Assembly: GCA_963845285.1 (NCBI GenBank)
Contig: CAWJRO010000016.1
Location: 72,428 to 136,427, forward strand
Direction of reading: 5' to 3'
DNA length: 64,000 nucleotides
DNA from: Methanobacterium_C sp963845285
GTDB lineage: Archaea; Methanobacteriota; Methanobacteria; Methanobacteriales; Methanobacteriaceae
In this document: one piece after another, positions 17,632 through 27,377 of the stretch
Numbering within the stretch: position 1 is the first letter of the stretch
Layout of the letters: each line of letters begins with the position of its first letter
The notes under the pieces: generated by a model
What the model was told of the DNA's origin: nothing
What the model saw: only the letters and a program-made list of their open reading frames with translations
Database searches by the model: none
Translations under genes and position numbers: made by a program

Positions 17632-19392
17632 GAGGCTGTCTCATGATTGACTTTTTTTTGGATTTTCTTTTCTGATTTTTTTCCTTTTAAGGGTTATATT
17701 TATATTTAAGGTGTTACTATATTTTATTTAGAGATTTATAGTTTTTTGGTGGTGTTTTTTATGGCTTTGAGAGAAGATAGGATTGGTCAGACTTGGTTGG
17801 TGCCTAGGCGTGTTATGGATTTTATTCCGGAAAATCATATTTGTTATTTTATTGCTAATTTGGTGGAAGAGTTAGATTTTAAAAAAATAGACCAGAGATA
17901 CAGGTGCACTAAGGGTAAGGCAGCTTATTCTCGCCGAATGTTATTGAGAGTGGTTATTATGGCTTCGGTTGATGGTGTGTTTTCATCTAGGCGGGTTGCA
18001 AGGCTTGCGGAGGAAAATGTGATTTATATGTATCTTTCAGGTATGGATAAGCCGGATTTCCATACAATTTGCAGATTTAAAATCGAATGCAGCAAACAAA
18101 TTGAAGAAGCGTTTGAAATGACTGTGAATGTTGCTAAAAATATGGATATGGTTCAATTGAACCATATCGCAATAGATGGTACTAAAATCAAAGCTAACGC
18201 TTCCCCAGCTAATCTAATTAATCAAAAAGAAATACATACAGTTCGTCAGATATTAAAAAAAGGAATAAAAACCGACAAGAAAGAAAACAAAATTTACGGC
18301 AATAAAAGAGGTGACGAAATACCACCAGAACTAACCAACCGTAAAAAAGTCCACGAAATAATCCAAAAACTAAAAAACCAAACCAAAACCACTAATGAAA
18401 ATAATGCTCCTAAAGAGGAGAATAAGCTGCATAGATCTTCAGTTAAGCTTCTGGAACGGGCCTGTTCCGGTAGTCCGGAAAAGGATCGTGTTTTGAAAAA
18501 ATTGGATCATGCTGAAAGGGAGTTAGAAAAGACACCACAAAAGACTGTTAGTTTAACAGACCCTGAATCACGGTGGATGATGAATAAAAAGAATCGAATG
18601 GAACTTTCATATAATATGCAAATCGCAGTGGATTATGATTCAGGAATCATACTCGCCAGCACCATAACACAAGACCCTACAGACCACCACCAACTAATAC
18701 CACAAATAGAACAAATACAAGAAACAATAGGACCCTTACCCAATTATACAAAGATTAGCGCAGATAACGGGTATTTTACACAAACAAATCTACAATATCT
18801 AGAAGAAAATGGATTAGATGGTTACATACCTAACAGAAAACAGGCACATAAACATAAAAACAAGTTAAAAAAGGATAAACTATTTTCCAAGTACAATTTC
18901 AAATATAATCATGTCGAAGACATTTATATTTGTCCAAATAACAGAAAATTAACTTATAAAAAGACATATGAGTATAATAACACTTGTATGCGCCAATATT
19001 ATTGTAATGATTGTTTAAAATGTTCATATCAGACATTATGTGCTGGTAAGAATCGTTTTAGGATTATAACTGATTATGGTGGTGTTTTATCAAAGCGTAT
19101 GGCTTTGAAAATGGAAACAAATCAAGGCAAGGAAGAGTTTGGTAAACGAAAACAGACCGTTGAATGGCCATTTGGGAATATAAAAGAGAATTTAAGATAC
19201 ACAGAGTTCCTAACACGCGGCATGAACGGAATAAAAACAGAAAAAAACCTAATTAACATCTCACATAACATAAAAAGAATCTATAATCATAATAATTCTA
19301 AAATAAATAGGCAAAATCAAATAAATACCTGAAAAAAGAGGATTTTTTATAAAAACTTAAAAAATTAAAAACTTAATTCATGAGACAACCTC
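17632..19392 (+). mobile_element. IS1182-family insertion sequence, copy 2
   Basis: The element is 1761 bp, with the same termini and apparently the same sequence as 4391-6151, in direct orientation. GAAAAA is present on both sides (17626-17631 and 19393-19398), a likely target duplication. Confidence 0.93.
17761..19332 (+). CDS. IS1182-family transposase (copy 2)
   Basis: The translation is identical to the transposase of copy 1, with the same D, D and E motifs and the cysteine cluster. The start is taken at the ATG following GTGGTG; a TTG at 17746 lies in the same frame. Identity between the copies implies recent movement or gene conversion. Confidence 0.93.
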   Translation: MALREDRIGQTWLVPRRVMDFIPENHICYFIANLVEELDFKKIDQRYRCTKGKAAYSRRMLLRVVIMASVDGVFSSRRVARLAEENVIYMYLSGMDKPDFHTICRFKIECSKQIEEAFEMTVNVAKNMDMVQLNHIAIDGTKIKANASPANLINQKEIHTVRQILKKGIKTDKKENKIYGNKRGDEIPPELTNRKKVHEIIQKLKNQTKTTNENNAPKEENKLHRSSVKLLERACSGSPEKDRVLKKLDHAERELEKTPQKTVSLTDPESRWMMNKKNRMELSYNMQIAVDYDSGIILASTITQDPTDHHQLIPQIEQIQETIGPLPNYTKISADNGYFTQTNLQYLEENGLDGYIPNRKQAHKHKNKLKKDKLFSKYNFKYNHVEDIYICPNNRKLTYKKTYEYNNTCMRQYYCNDCLKCSYQTLCAGKNRFRIITDYGGVLSKRMALKMETNQGKEEFGKRKQTVEWPFGNIKENLRYTEFLTRGMNGIKTEKNLINISHNIKRIYNHNNSKINRQNQINT

Positions 19393-19496
19393 GAAAAAAT
19401 AATAAAAAAATAATAATTTTTATATGTTCTAATCATCAAAATTATCTACTATAAAAACATGGGGTTATCGGGACCATCTTTGATGGGGGGGATTGA

Positions 19497-19991
19497 ATGA
19501 TGAAAAATGGTGCTATTGGTATTTTAGCCATAATATTAGGTTTAATAGTTATGGCATTCCCACTTGCAGGTGTCATAACCGCAAGTTTTATTGCAGGATT
19601 CGCAGTTATTATGATAGCTATCTGGCTACTTATATCCAGCATAGTTCAATTCGATTCAAACAAAACAGTAGGCATTCTTAACCTGATAATCGGCATCCTT
19701 GCCTTGATTGTGGGCATAGGATTAATATTTAACCCGGTTCTTTTCAGCTTTTTAACAGCAATCGTTCTTTACCTTGCAGGTATCTTCTTATTAGTTTCAG
19801 GTATAATCTCGCTGATTCCAGGAATGGAAAACAAGAAATCATTATGGTCCGGTATTTCCAGCATAATACTGGGTATTTTATACATAATAATAGGAATTTA
19901 CGCCTTTAACCCACTTTATCTTGGAGTGTTGATAGGAGTCTGGTTAATAGTTAGTGGAGTATTCCTATTTTTAGACACAAGTATGGAATAA
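19497..19991 (+). CDS. DUF308 (HdeD-like) membrane protein, paralogue
   Basis: The 164-residue protein has six membrane segments (GAIGILAIILGLIVMAFPLAG, then WLLISSIVQF, GILNLIIGILALIVG and GISSIILGILYIIIG). It is clearly homologous to the product of 9864-10349, with the same six-helix length. GGGGGG lies about 7 bases upstream of ATGATG. It begins about 100 bases after IS copy 2, so its promoter region is close to or partly replaced by the IS end. Confidence 0.88.
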   Translation: MMKNGAIGILAIILGLIVMAFPLAGVITASFIAGFAVIMIAIWLLISSIVQFDSNKTVGILNLIIGILALIVGIGLIFNPVLFSFLTAIVLYLAGIFLLVSGIISLIPGMENKKSLWSGISSIILGILYIIIGIYAFNPLYLGVLIGVWLIVSGVFLFLDTSME

Positions 19992-20040
19992 GAAAAATTA
20001 ACCGATAACCCATATCCAAATTTTTTTATTTATCTATCAA

Positions 20041-20148
20041 GAGGCTGTCTCATAGTTCAAAATTTGTAAAAAAAATAATAGTAAATAAAGCTTTAAATTC
20101 AAAAATAATGAAAATTATATAGATCACAAATAATCATGAGACAGCTTC
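20041..20148 (+). mobile_element. MITE copy 3
   Basis: The 108-bp element has ends GAGGCTGTCTCATAG and (inward) GAAGCTGTCTCATGATT, flanked by ATCAA on both sides (target duplication). It lies between two convergent genes. It is very similar to copy 1 and has the same orientation. Confidence 0.9.
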
Positions 20149-20165
20149 ATCAATTAAAAAAAGGT

Positions 20166-20783
20166 TTAAAATCCTTTTAAAGATTTATATGCCATTTTAA
20201 TGTGAATTGAACCGTTATTAGTGCAGGGGCCGTGTCCTGGGAGAAGGTATTCAACATCAAGTTTGCTGAGTCTGGTAAGGGACTCCCTCATATCGTTCAT
20301 GTTGCCACCGAGATCTGTACGGCCAAAGCTACCATTTGCAAAGATTGTATCTCCAGATATGAGGTTTTTACCATCGTAAAGACAGATTCCACCCGCCGTG
20401 TGACCAGGAGTGTGTAAAACCTCAAAATCATGGATTTTGTCGCCTTCTTCCAGTTTCAGGTCAACTTTCAGTCCCTCAATGGATTTTCCGAACATATGGG
20501 CAACAGTTGCATCATTATCACCTTTTTCAAGAATTAATGCATCTTCCCTGTGCATTGCAACTTTAAGATCCAGGTACCTGTTTCCCCCAATATGGTCGTA
20601 GTGGTTGTGGGTGTTCACAATCATGGATAAGTCCTCAGGGTTTAAACCAGCTTTTTTAATGGAATCCGTGATATATTGAATGTTATCTCCAGTTCCTGTG
20701 TCAACTATGATATCATCAAAGACGTAGACATTCGAATCTGAGCCCATTCCCTCTATCATGAGGATGTCGTTGATTTTTTTCAA
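20166..20783 (-). CDS. MBL-fold metallo-hydrolase (glyoxalase II-like)
   Basis: The protein of about 205 residues has the zinc-binding motif NTHNHYDHIGG, then HTPGHTAGG, SGDTIFANGSFGRTD and LLPGHGPCT, the full metal ligand set of the glyoxalase II/YcbL branch. It probably hydrolyses a thioester or similar bond; the substrate is unknown. The TTG at 20783 is preferred because GGTGA precedes it by 5 bases. An in-frame ATG at 20795 lacks a ribosome binding site but would add four residues. Confidence 0.9.
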   Translation of the reverse strand: MKKINDILMIEGMGSDSNVYVFDDIIVDTGTGDNIQYITDSIKKAGLNPEDLSMIVNTHNHYDHIGGNRYLDLKVAMHREDALILEKGDNDATVAHMFGKSIEGLKVDLKLEEGDKIHDFEVLHTPGHTAGGICLYDGKNLISGDTIFANGSFGRTDLGGNMNDMRESLTRLSKLDVEYLLPGHGPCTNNGSIHIKMAYKSLKGF

Positions 20784-21008
20784 TGTTATCACCATAATAT
20801 TAATTCAAAATCTCTAGTATTAAAACTTCAATATTTTAAGGATTTTTTAAAGGTTGATTTAAGATCCGTCTGTTTTCAATGCAAAATTTTAAAGATCTTT
20901 TTTAAAGATTAACAACCGCATAATTTAAATATAATGTTTAAATTATCTTTTTAAACTCATAAATCTTTTTTAGAATTAGTAAAATTAGAAATAACTGGTA
21001 AGAATGAG

Positions 21009-21152
<144 letters not shown>

Positions 21153-21191
21153 ATCCTACAAATACACCACATAAATGTGGTTTTAAATTCT

Positions 21192-21268
<77 letters not shown>

Positions 21269-21288
21269 TTAGTTATAAAGTTACGTTT

Positions 21289-21301
21289 TGTTTATATTTA
21301 A
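21289..21301 (-). promoter_or_regulatory. TATA box of the tRNA-Cys/tRNA-Trp unit
   Basis: The minus strand reads GTTTAAATATAAAC about 22-33 bases before the tRNA-Cys 5' end, the expected archaeal TATA position for a stable RNA transcript. Confidence 0.6.
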
Positions 21302-21366
21302 ACCTTACGGAGGGATTTATGTAATTTATATGGAATTTAAGAATTTTTATGCATTTATTATGCAAA

Positions 21367-21747
21367 TTAACTTACAATTGTTATTTCACTTGCAGTAGCC
21401 TCTGGAGGGTAAGATGACATTACAGGTCCCACAAAACGGATCTCAACATTTTTTCCAGATTTAATGTGGTCATATGATGAAGCAACTTGTTTATTCCCAT
21501 CTTGTTGGAATATATGGGTTTCATTTGTTATTTTAACAGATACATTTAGATTCCGATTGCCCTTCATCACAACCCCCTGAACGAGTATTGAGTTAGGCGA
21601 ATCTAAAGTGGGTTGTGGGCTGTTCTGACAGACACCAATAATTTGACCTTTCATATCCACAGAAGTGCCACCTGTTGCACATAAAACACCAAATACAACC
21701 CCCAAAAACATGAAAAATAGTAATGCAACCAGTGTGATAACCTTCAT
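21367..21747 (-). CDS. Secreted or membrane-anchored small protein, unknown function
   Basis: From the ATG at 21747 the product has 126 residues: an N-terminal hydrophobic segment (MKVITLVALLFFMFLGVVFG) that is a signal peptide or anchor, then an extracytoplasmic domain of about 100 residues with OB-like beta pattern (GQIIGVCQNSP, ILVQGVVMKG, VSVKITNETHIFQ, GKNVEIRFVGPV, ATASEITIV). A longer reading from 21840 is possible, but AAGGGGAAG lies right before 21747 and the longer form would bury the signal sequence. I do not recognise a named family. Confidence 0.7.
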   Translation of the reverse strand: MKVITLVALLFFMFLGVVFGVLCATGGTSVDMKGQIIGVCQNSPQPTLDSPNSILVQGVVMKGNRNLNVSVKITNETHIFQQDGNKQVASSYDHIKSGKNVEIRFVGPVMSSYPPEATASEITIVS

Positions 21748-22016
21748 TTCTTCCCCTTCTAAATGATGTTTAAGCTTGAAATTTTCCAGACTTGAAATTT
21801 GTCTTAAATCTATATCAATACTTTTAATTGTAATCTGCAATCTTATATTTTATAAATTATTCTATAAATCATTGTTGGAACCAACTAACTCATTACAATT
21901 TATTTTATATTATTATTTAAAGATCAAGGTGTAAATCAACTACACTAAAATTCTCTCTAAAAAAATATATGTGATTTCAGACACATATTAATATAAAAAT
22001 AAGGGAGGTTAATATC

Positions 22017-22268
22017 ATGGTCTGGGATCCTGTAACCTTACTGAACCTTATATTCTGCGTAATAATAGTAATTCTTGGATATTGGGTTTATAGGAAAAAA
22101 GAAAATATTATGGCCATCTACATTGCCATAGCTTTCGGTCTTTTTGGTATTTCACATTTTGCAATACTTTTAGGCTCTCCAAGTTCTGCGGTTTCACTTC
22201 TTGTGATAAGGACACTTGGATATCTAGTTGTCATATTTGCATTGTATAAGGCAGCTTTTGGACGTTGA
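22017..22268 (+). CDS. Small membrane protein, three helices
   Basis: The 83-residue protein has three hydrophobic segments (about 6-24, 31-50 and 58-78) separated by short basic loops (YRKKEN). GGGAGG lies 8 bases before the ATG, so it is likely expressed. The family is not recognised with certainty; similar short proteins are common in methanogens. It stands alone between divergent and convergent neighbours. Confidence 0.7.
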   Translation: MVWDPVTLLNLIFCVIIVILGYWVYRKKENIMAIYIAIAFGLFGISHFAILLGSPSSAVSLLVIRTLGYLVVIFALYKAAFGR

Positions 22269-22377
22269 TACCAAAAATTGGGTTATATTAAATTTTAACC
22301 CATTAAATTAGCTTTGCTTTTAAATTCCCTGTTTTTGAAAAAAAATAATTCCCTGATCTAAACCCCAATATACTCAT

Positions 22378-22427
22378 TTCTATTATGTTCCTTCCTAATA
22401 AATTCTATTATGTTCCTTCCTAATAAA
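22378..22427. repeat. Tandem duplication, 25-bp unit twice
   Basis: Two perfect adjacent copies (22378-22402 and 22403-22427), each beginning TTCTATTATGTTCC. It lies between convergent genes; nothing suggests a function. Confidence 0.85.
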
Positions 22428-22472
22428 TCATTTAATTCCATCTACTTACATCCTACGTTGTTAAATTAATGA

Positions 22473-23285
22473 TTAAAATTTAGAATTCCTTTTTAAGACT
22501 TCATGTTTACCTATAGTGGTTTTGAAAAGCTTATCAAACACAGAGGGCAGATCTCTTTCTAAAACTTTTAACCCTTCCTCTGTAATACCTCCAGGAGTAG
22601 CAACCCTCGATATAATATCTTCAACCCCCATATTTTCTTCATATAAAAGTTTTGAAGTTCCATAAAAGGTTTTTATAACCATTTTTTCCGTTTCCTGCAT
22701 TGAAAAACCACTGATTCTTGATCCTGCCTCCGCAAACTTCAGAAGAACCAACGCCAGGAATGCAGGAGAACAGCTAGTGAGATTTGTTGCTGCCTCCAGA
22801 TCTTCTTCATTAATGATCTTAACATCCCCAATGGCCCCGAAGATCTTAGCCACAAATTCAGCATCTTTAATATTAACATCATGGCTGTGACAGACCAGTG
22901 AAATTCCTTCACCTACTTTTGACGTTATTGTGGGAATAACCTTGCTTATCTTTCCTGGAAAAATATCTGCAACATCCTCTAATGACAAGCCTGCTGATAT
23001 ATAAATAACATGAACATCTTTCATGAAAAATTTATTTATTTCTTTTATTACTCCTTTTAAATCATCAGTACCAACAAAAATAAAGATTTTACGGCATTTT
23101 TGAGCCAAATCCATGTTATTATGAGCTATTTCAACTTCAGGATATTCCTTTTTTAAATCTACCAATTTAGACTCTGTTTTCGTTGTTATGATAACTTCTT
23201 CAGGATGAAGAACCCCAGAAAATAAAATTCCATTTATTATCATGCTGCCCATGCTGCCGTATCCTATAAAACCTATTTTTTCCAA
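22473..23285 (-). CDS. proC: Pyrroline-5-carboxylate reductase family protein
   Basis: The 270-residue protein has an N-terminal NAD(P)-binding Rossmann fold (MEKIGFIGYGSMGSM) and the ProC C-terminal dimerisation region (LTSCSPAFLALVLLKFAEAGSR, then SRVATPGGITEEGLKVLE). It would reduce 1-pyrroline-5-carboxylate to proline, or act on a related imine. The start is TTG at 23285, placed exactly after the TAA of the upstream decayed methyltransferase, with GGGGGG 6 bases before it. The gene order points to a former transglutaminase/methyltransferase/proC operon. Confidence 0.88.
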   Translation of the reverse strand: MEKIGFIGYGSMGSMIINGILFSGVLHPEEVIITTKTESKLVDLKKEYPEVEIAHNNMDLAQKCRKIFIFVGTDDLKGVIKEINKFFMKDVHVIYISAGLSLEDVADIFPGKISKVIPTITSKVGEGISLVCHSHDVNIKDAEFVAKIFGAIGDVKIINEEDLEAATNLTSCSPAFLALVLLKFAEAGSRISGFSMQETEKMVIKTFYGTSKLLYEENMGVEDIISRVATPGGITEEGLKVLERDLPSVFDKLFKTTIGKHEVLKRNSKF

Positions 23286-23596
23286 TTAAATCCCCCCAAT
23301 ATCATTTAAAACATACAATATGGTTTCAATATCTTCCTTCATGCCGTAACCCTGAAGAAGTTATAAAAGAAACTTTGTCTGGTTTAACGATTCCCAGGAT
23401 ATGTCTATGGAGGTTATTTCAGCTTCAGGACTGTTTTTAGCCAGTGTAATTGTTTGAGCTCCCACACACATCCAGCTTCTAGAACTTTGCTCCCATGAGG
23501 GTAAGCTGTATCTGAGTGCAGTATTCCTGTCAAAGTATCAGCTTGATTGGTAAGCCTGTGGGCTTCCCTATTTGAATACCCATGCACATATTTTAT
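23286..23596 (-). pseudogene. Decayed class I SAM-dependent methyltransferase
   Basis: The minus strand encodes KYVHGYSNREAHRLTNQADTL and then SAM motif I, VLEAGC. One base (a G in GGTGTG) is missing near 23468. Reading on in the next frame gives VGAQTITLAKNSPEAEITSIDISW, the expected continuation, then a stop near 23370. The remaining C-terminal codons (GYGMKEDIETILYVLNDIGGI) run in frame to the TAA at 23286. About half the usual 200-270 residues are lost, so there is an internal deletion as well as the frameshift. The likely start is also damaged: ATA overlaps the TAA of the upstream gene. Confidence 0.8.
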
Positions 23597-24195
23597 AGTA
23601 AACCCTCCCAAATCCGTTCATCTACAAGTATTTCCATGAGTTCATCAACAGTTTTAACACCTTTAAATGATTCTGTAACTACTTCAAGTGGTTCGCTGTA
23701 TATTCCAGGATAATCCACTTCTTCAAGATCTGAAACTGGAAATGCGAGTTTTTCTGTATCCAATGAAAACTGAGCATCCACATCTTCCCTGTTGCCCCGA
23801 GCATCCAATCTGTGCCAGCCCCCATCCAGAAATACTGCATTCAAACCATGCAATATGTAACCATCTTCATGAGTAAGTTTTTGATAACAGAACCCAGTGG
23901 GTATTTCAAGAAAACGCAGCAGGGCTGCCAAAAGGTTGGATTTTGCAAAACATAAACCCTGACCCTCTTTCAAAACTTCTGATGCCTTAAAAGTCACTAT
24001 TTGCCCACCAATATCAAGTGAATGGGGCAGTTCATCCCTGACAAATTCATAGATGTTTTTAACCATTTCAATCCGGTTTTGAGAGTTTATGGATAATTCT
24101 AGTGCCTTTTTCTGTATATTAGGATCGTAATAGTCAATGATCTGTGAATGTGCAATATATCCTGTGATATCATCTTCCATTTGTACAAGCTGCAC
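23593..24195 (-). CDS. Transglutaminase-like domain protein
   Basis: The protein of about 200 residues has a transglutaminase core: Cys in EGQGLCFAKSNLLAALLR, His in YILHGLNAVFLDGGWHRLD and the following Asp in DARGN. Upstream LPHSLDIGGQ is typical of the family. It may act as a cysteine protease or amidase rather than a cross-linking enzyme; many archaeal members are uncharacterised. The GTG at 24195 is chosen because GGAGG lies 8 bases upstream; the TTG at 24210 would sit inside that ribosome binding site. First gene of the run toward proC. Confidence 0.87.
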   Translation of the reverse strand: MQLVQMEDDITGYIAHSQIIDYYDPNIQKKALELSINSQNRIEMVKNIYEFVRDELPHSLDIGGQIVTFKASEVLKEGQGLCFAKSNLLAALLRFLEIPTGFCYQKLTHEDGYILHGLNAVFLDGGWHRLDARGNREDVDAQFSLDTEKLAFPVSDLEEVDYPGIYSEPLEVVTESFKGVKTVDELMEILVDERIWEGLL

Positions 24196-24337
24196 TTTAA
24201 AAACCTCCAAAAAAATGTTAGTTATACATCTACAATGAGTATAATTAAATCTTAATAAAAATTAGATAAAAATCTCTGAATTTTCACACCAAAACAGACA
24301 CCCTGTTTCTTAATCATTTCCTTCAGAATTTAGTTAG

Positions 24338-24826
24338 TCAGATTCTCATCTTTTCAACCAGTTTAATCACTTTATCAGGGTTTCTGGTTGAAAATATAAA
24401 CTCTCTGAATTTCTTATTTTTAAGCAAAACTGTAAGTTGAGATGTTTGTGGAACTGTGTAAGCAAGCCGCCTTTTGCCTTTAGATTTTTCAAAACGTATG
24501 CCCCAGCCACCATAGGTCCACAAGGGGACTTCTTCCTTGTAGCACCTTTCAATGTTTTCCCACGTCACCTTGTAGCTTAAAACCCCAAATCGCACTGATA
24601 GAAACTCAGAAGTTAATTTAAGAGTCATAAAACTGAAATTAAGTGTGAAAAGTAAGAATAAAATAAATATCAATCCCAATAGCCATGTTGGGGCTCTATT
24701 ATCACCTAAAGGCCCTATAACTATTTGGTAGACAGTTAAAACCATGAAAAGTATTGTGAAAATTGTAAAAATTAGGGTTGACCATTTTGAGAACAGTTTT
24801 TCTTCATAAAGAGTGTTAGGTTCCAT
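24338..24826 (-). CDS. Membrane protein with PH-like domain
   Basis: The 162-residue protein has two membrane segments (about residues 16-36 and 48-68), then a cytoplasmic bPH-type domain: SEFLSVRFGVLSYKVTWENIERCYKEE, WGIRFEKSKGKRRLAYTVP and a final EFIFSTRNPDKVIKLVE helix typical of bacterial PH domains. The ATG at 24826 is chosen because GGTGA lies upstream; the frame extends to 24868. Function unknown. Confidence 0.75.
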   Translation of the reverse strand: MEPNTLYEEKLFSKWSTLIFTIFTILFMVLTVYQIVIGPLGDNRAPTWLLGLIFILFLLFTLNFSFMTLKLTSEFLSVRFGVLSYKVTWENIERCYKEEVPLWTYGGWGIRFEKSKGKRRLAYTVPQTSQLTVLLKNKKFREFIFSTRNPDKVIKLVEKMRI

Positions 24827-24906
24827 TTTTACACGTTCACCAATATTTATTATTTTAGATCTTAACACATGATTTAATTACACCCCTATTTAAAGACCTG
24901 CAAGAT

Positions 24907-25577
24907 CTATTTAAAGACACTGTACTGTAACCAGACAAAATTGGCCTTCAAATTTTCAACCTTAACCAACACGGGTTGAACCTTGCTTCCTCCAGAGGGG
25001 TTTAGTTCTGATGCAGGAAAGATAGAACTTGAAGATTTGCCCCCCACAAGTTCTGGATGTATCAATACATTAACTTCATCCACAAGTCCTTCTCGGAAAA
25101 GTACACCGTTGAGTACGCCCCCACTGTCAACTCTCAAGGATTTAACTCCAAATTGGACGTTTAATTCATTTAAAGCAGCCCCCAGATCAACTTTCTGGTA
25201 TCCTATCACCATGTGCTTTAGGTACCTTTCTTCCAGAAAGTCCAGGTATTCTTGAGGTGTGGATCTGGAGCATAAAACCAGAATGTCCCTAAAATAGGGC
25301 ATCTCACGCACTTCATTCCAGACACGAATCTGACCCTTACTATCTGGAACTACAAGAAGAGGTCTTTCATCTTCTGGATCTATCTGAGGCTCTTCACCCT
25401 CTCCTCGAACTTCTTCAGTTGAGCATTTAACTCTGCCAGTACAGTGTTACTCCCCATTAAAACAGCATCTAACTCCCATTTGGAAGCTATTTCATTATAC
25501 AACTCTTTATCCACATCCAAACCAATTGTGCGCCCATCTAAACTGACTGCATCGTATACAATAACCCGCGGTATCAT
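24907..25577 (-). pseudogene. RibD C-terminal/dihydrofolate reductase-like protein, split by one frameshift
   Basis: The N-terminal 53 codons (MIPRVIVYDAVSLDGRTIGLD, then LDAVLMGSNTVLAELNAQ) and the C-terminal part (MPYFRDILVLCSR, then LRVDSGGVLNGVLFREGLVDEV) belong to one protein of about 223 residues. The join reads EEVRGEGEEPQIDPEDERPL in the third frame, restored by adding one A in a CAACTGAA near 25419. The family reduces pyrimidine intermediates of riboflavin/F420 synthesis or related NADPH substrates. All else is intact, so this is either a very young pseudogene or a sequence error. Confidence 0.8.
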
Positions 25578-25841
25578 ATCTCTATCCCCCTTTGAAATAC
25601 AAAAACATCTTCCTTTAATAAAATTTGGGATGAATTAGTTATTGTATTTTTTGCGAAAATTATATTTCAAAAAATATAAAGAAGAACTATCTCAACTAAG
25701 GTAGGAGCTGCAATATAAACAAGATTTATCCAAATTTAATGCTTAATGAGTTTAATTTTCTTAAATTTGTTGTTACTAAGATTATTTTTCAAATTGAAGG
25801 ATAAATAGGTTATTTTTCAAATTTTGGATAAAAAGCGTCAT

Positions 25842-26264
25842 TTAGTTTTTAATTGGAGATCTAACTGAAATCAGATTTTCAATGTCTGTTAAATCCATAT
25901 CTGGCGTCACTTTCAGGTAAAACCATTTACCTTCACGGATAGGATTTGTCTCTTCGATGATTTTCTCAGTACCTGATGCAAGATCCAGTTTCAAAGCATT
26001 TTGAACCTCTTTGCCGTTGAGGATGATTTGAACCATAAATTCGTTGTTTCCAGGATACATTGAAATCAACACGCGGCCGAATTTGCGATATCTAATTGCC
26101 CAACCAAAGTTCTTACCATAAAACTTGAATTCACCCGTAATTTTGTAGTTATCTTCAATAAAACTTATCAACTCATCCCAGAGTGGTTTAACCGCAGATA
26201 ATGTTTCGAAAATCTCTTCTTCTGCAGGTTCGTGCATTTTATCTGTAAATGTTCCTTTGCTCAT
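25842..26264 (-). CDS. DUF3788 family protein
   Basis: The 140-residue soluble protein follows the DUF3788 pattern: an early DK-x-x-x-P, then LWDELISFIEDNYKITGEFKFYGKNFGWAIRYRKFGRVLISMYPG, and a C-terminal GKWFYLKV. The fold may bind a small ligand; function is unknown. AGGTGA precedes the ATG. No operon partner is obvious. Confidence 0.83.
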   Translation of the reverse strand: MSKGTFTDKMHEPAEEEIFETLSAVKPLWDELISFIEDNYKITGEFKFYGKNFGWAIRYRKFGRVLISMYPGNNEFMVQIILNGKEVQNALKLDLASGTEKIIEETNPIREGKWFYLKVTPDMDLTDIENLISVRSPIKN

Positions 26265-26353
26265 TTATTCACCTGAAATTATTTTTGTAGAATTTTGAAT
26301 AAATATTGAAGGATAATTAATAGGTTGAAAGGTTAGTATGGATTTTCAAGGCA

Positions 26354-27187
26354 TTATTTTTTCAGTAACTGGTTTAAATCTTCAACAGGGTATAAAAAGC
26401 CCTTTTCAGCAATTCCAGTAAGATCATCATCTTTAAGATGGTTCAATGCATTTTTAATCGCTGCAAGACTTGAATATATCAACAGATTTGGTAAACTAAC
26501 CCGTTCAACTCCTGATTTCTTCAAATCATCTAGAGAAAAGTTATTTATGTTGTAAGGCATTCCTGCAGCCACACTCAAAGGTCCTTTAACCTCTTTTTTG
26601 AGGGTTTTAACCTCTTCAAGTGTTTCAACATAAGTTACAAAGGTTAAATCTGCACCCGCATCCAGGTACTGGTTAGCACGTTCCACTACAAGGTTTAAGG
26701 CATCTTCCCTGTTGTTCATTGATTTCAATGCATCTGTACGGCCGTTAATGATGAAATCCGGGTTTTCAGATTCTGCAACTTCCTTTGCTGCATGTATCTT
26801 TTCTACCATGCTCTCTGAGGGGATGATCCCTACTCCATTTCTTCCCAGAATCTGGTCTTCCAGGTTCAACCCTGCCACACCTGTATCCATGAACTGGTGA
26901 ACTGTTTCTTTCACCACCTTTGCATCTCCATATCCATCTTCAGCATCAGCCATAACTGGGACATCAACGGCTTCCATGATTTTACGAGTTATTTCCAGGT
27001 TTTTATCCCTTGAGATATCAATTTCCTTTAGGCGTGCTGCTGCAATTGAAAAGCTGTAACCTGAACACTGCACAGCTTTGAAACCTGCATTCTCGATCAT
27101 TCGAGCACTTATTGGATCGTAGGCATCTGGCATTATCAGGGTTTCTCCATAATTTAGAAGTTCTTTAAGCTCTTTACTTTTGTTCAT
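26354..27187 (-). CDS. Isocitrate lyase/phosphoenolpyruvate mutase superfamily protein
   Basis: The 277-residue TIM-barrel protein has MPDAYDPISARMIENAGFKAVQCSGYS at the front, the metal-binding region MADAEDGYGD, then AGLNLEDQ, INGRTDAL and FVTYVET. It lacks the KKCGH motif of true isocitrate lyase. The family includes oxaloacetate decarboxylases, 2-methylisocitrate lyases and C-C lyases; the substrate here is not known. It could share a transcript with the DUF6506 gene upstream (190 bases). Confidence 0.88.
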   Translation of the reverse strand: MNKSKELKELLNYGETLIMPDAYDPISARMIENAGFKAVQCSGYSFSIAAARLKEIDISRDKNLEITRKIMEAVDVPVMADAEDGYGDAKVVKETVHQFMDTGVAGLNLEDQILGRNGVGIIPSESMVEKIHAAKEVAESENPDFIINGRTDALKSMNNREDALNLVVERANQYLDAGADLTFVTYVETLEEVKTLKKEVKGPLSVAAGMPYNINNFSLDDLKKSGVERVSLPNLLIYSSLAAIKNALNHLKDDDLTGIAEKGFLYPVEDLNQLLKK

Positions 27188-27377
27188 AAAAACACTCCAT
27201 CCCTACTTAAAACAGATAACTCTGCTATAACCAACACTTCATAGTCCTCAGTGGTTAAACTATCATTTCTACTGAAATTCCCAAGTGATCTTTCATCCTT
27301 TATCCAGCCCTTATCTTAAATATTTTAGCTGGATTAAATTTAAAACACCATGAATCCACTTTGACTGCATTTAATAG

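Noticed and set aside
22378..22427. Tandem 25-bp repeat as a regulatory site
   Set aside because: It lies between gene ends, not at a promoter, and has only two units.
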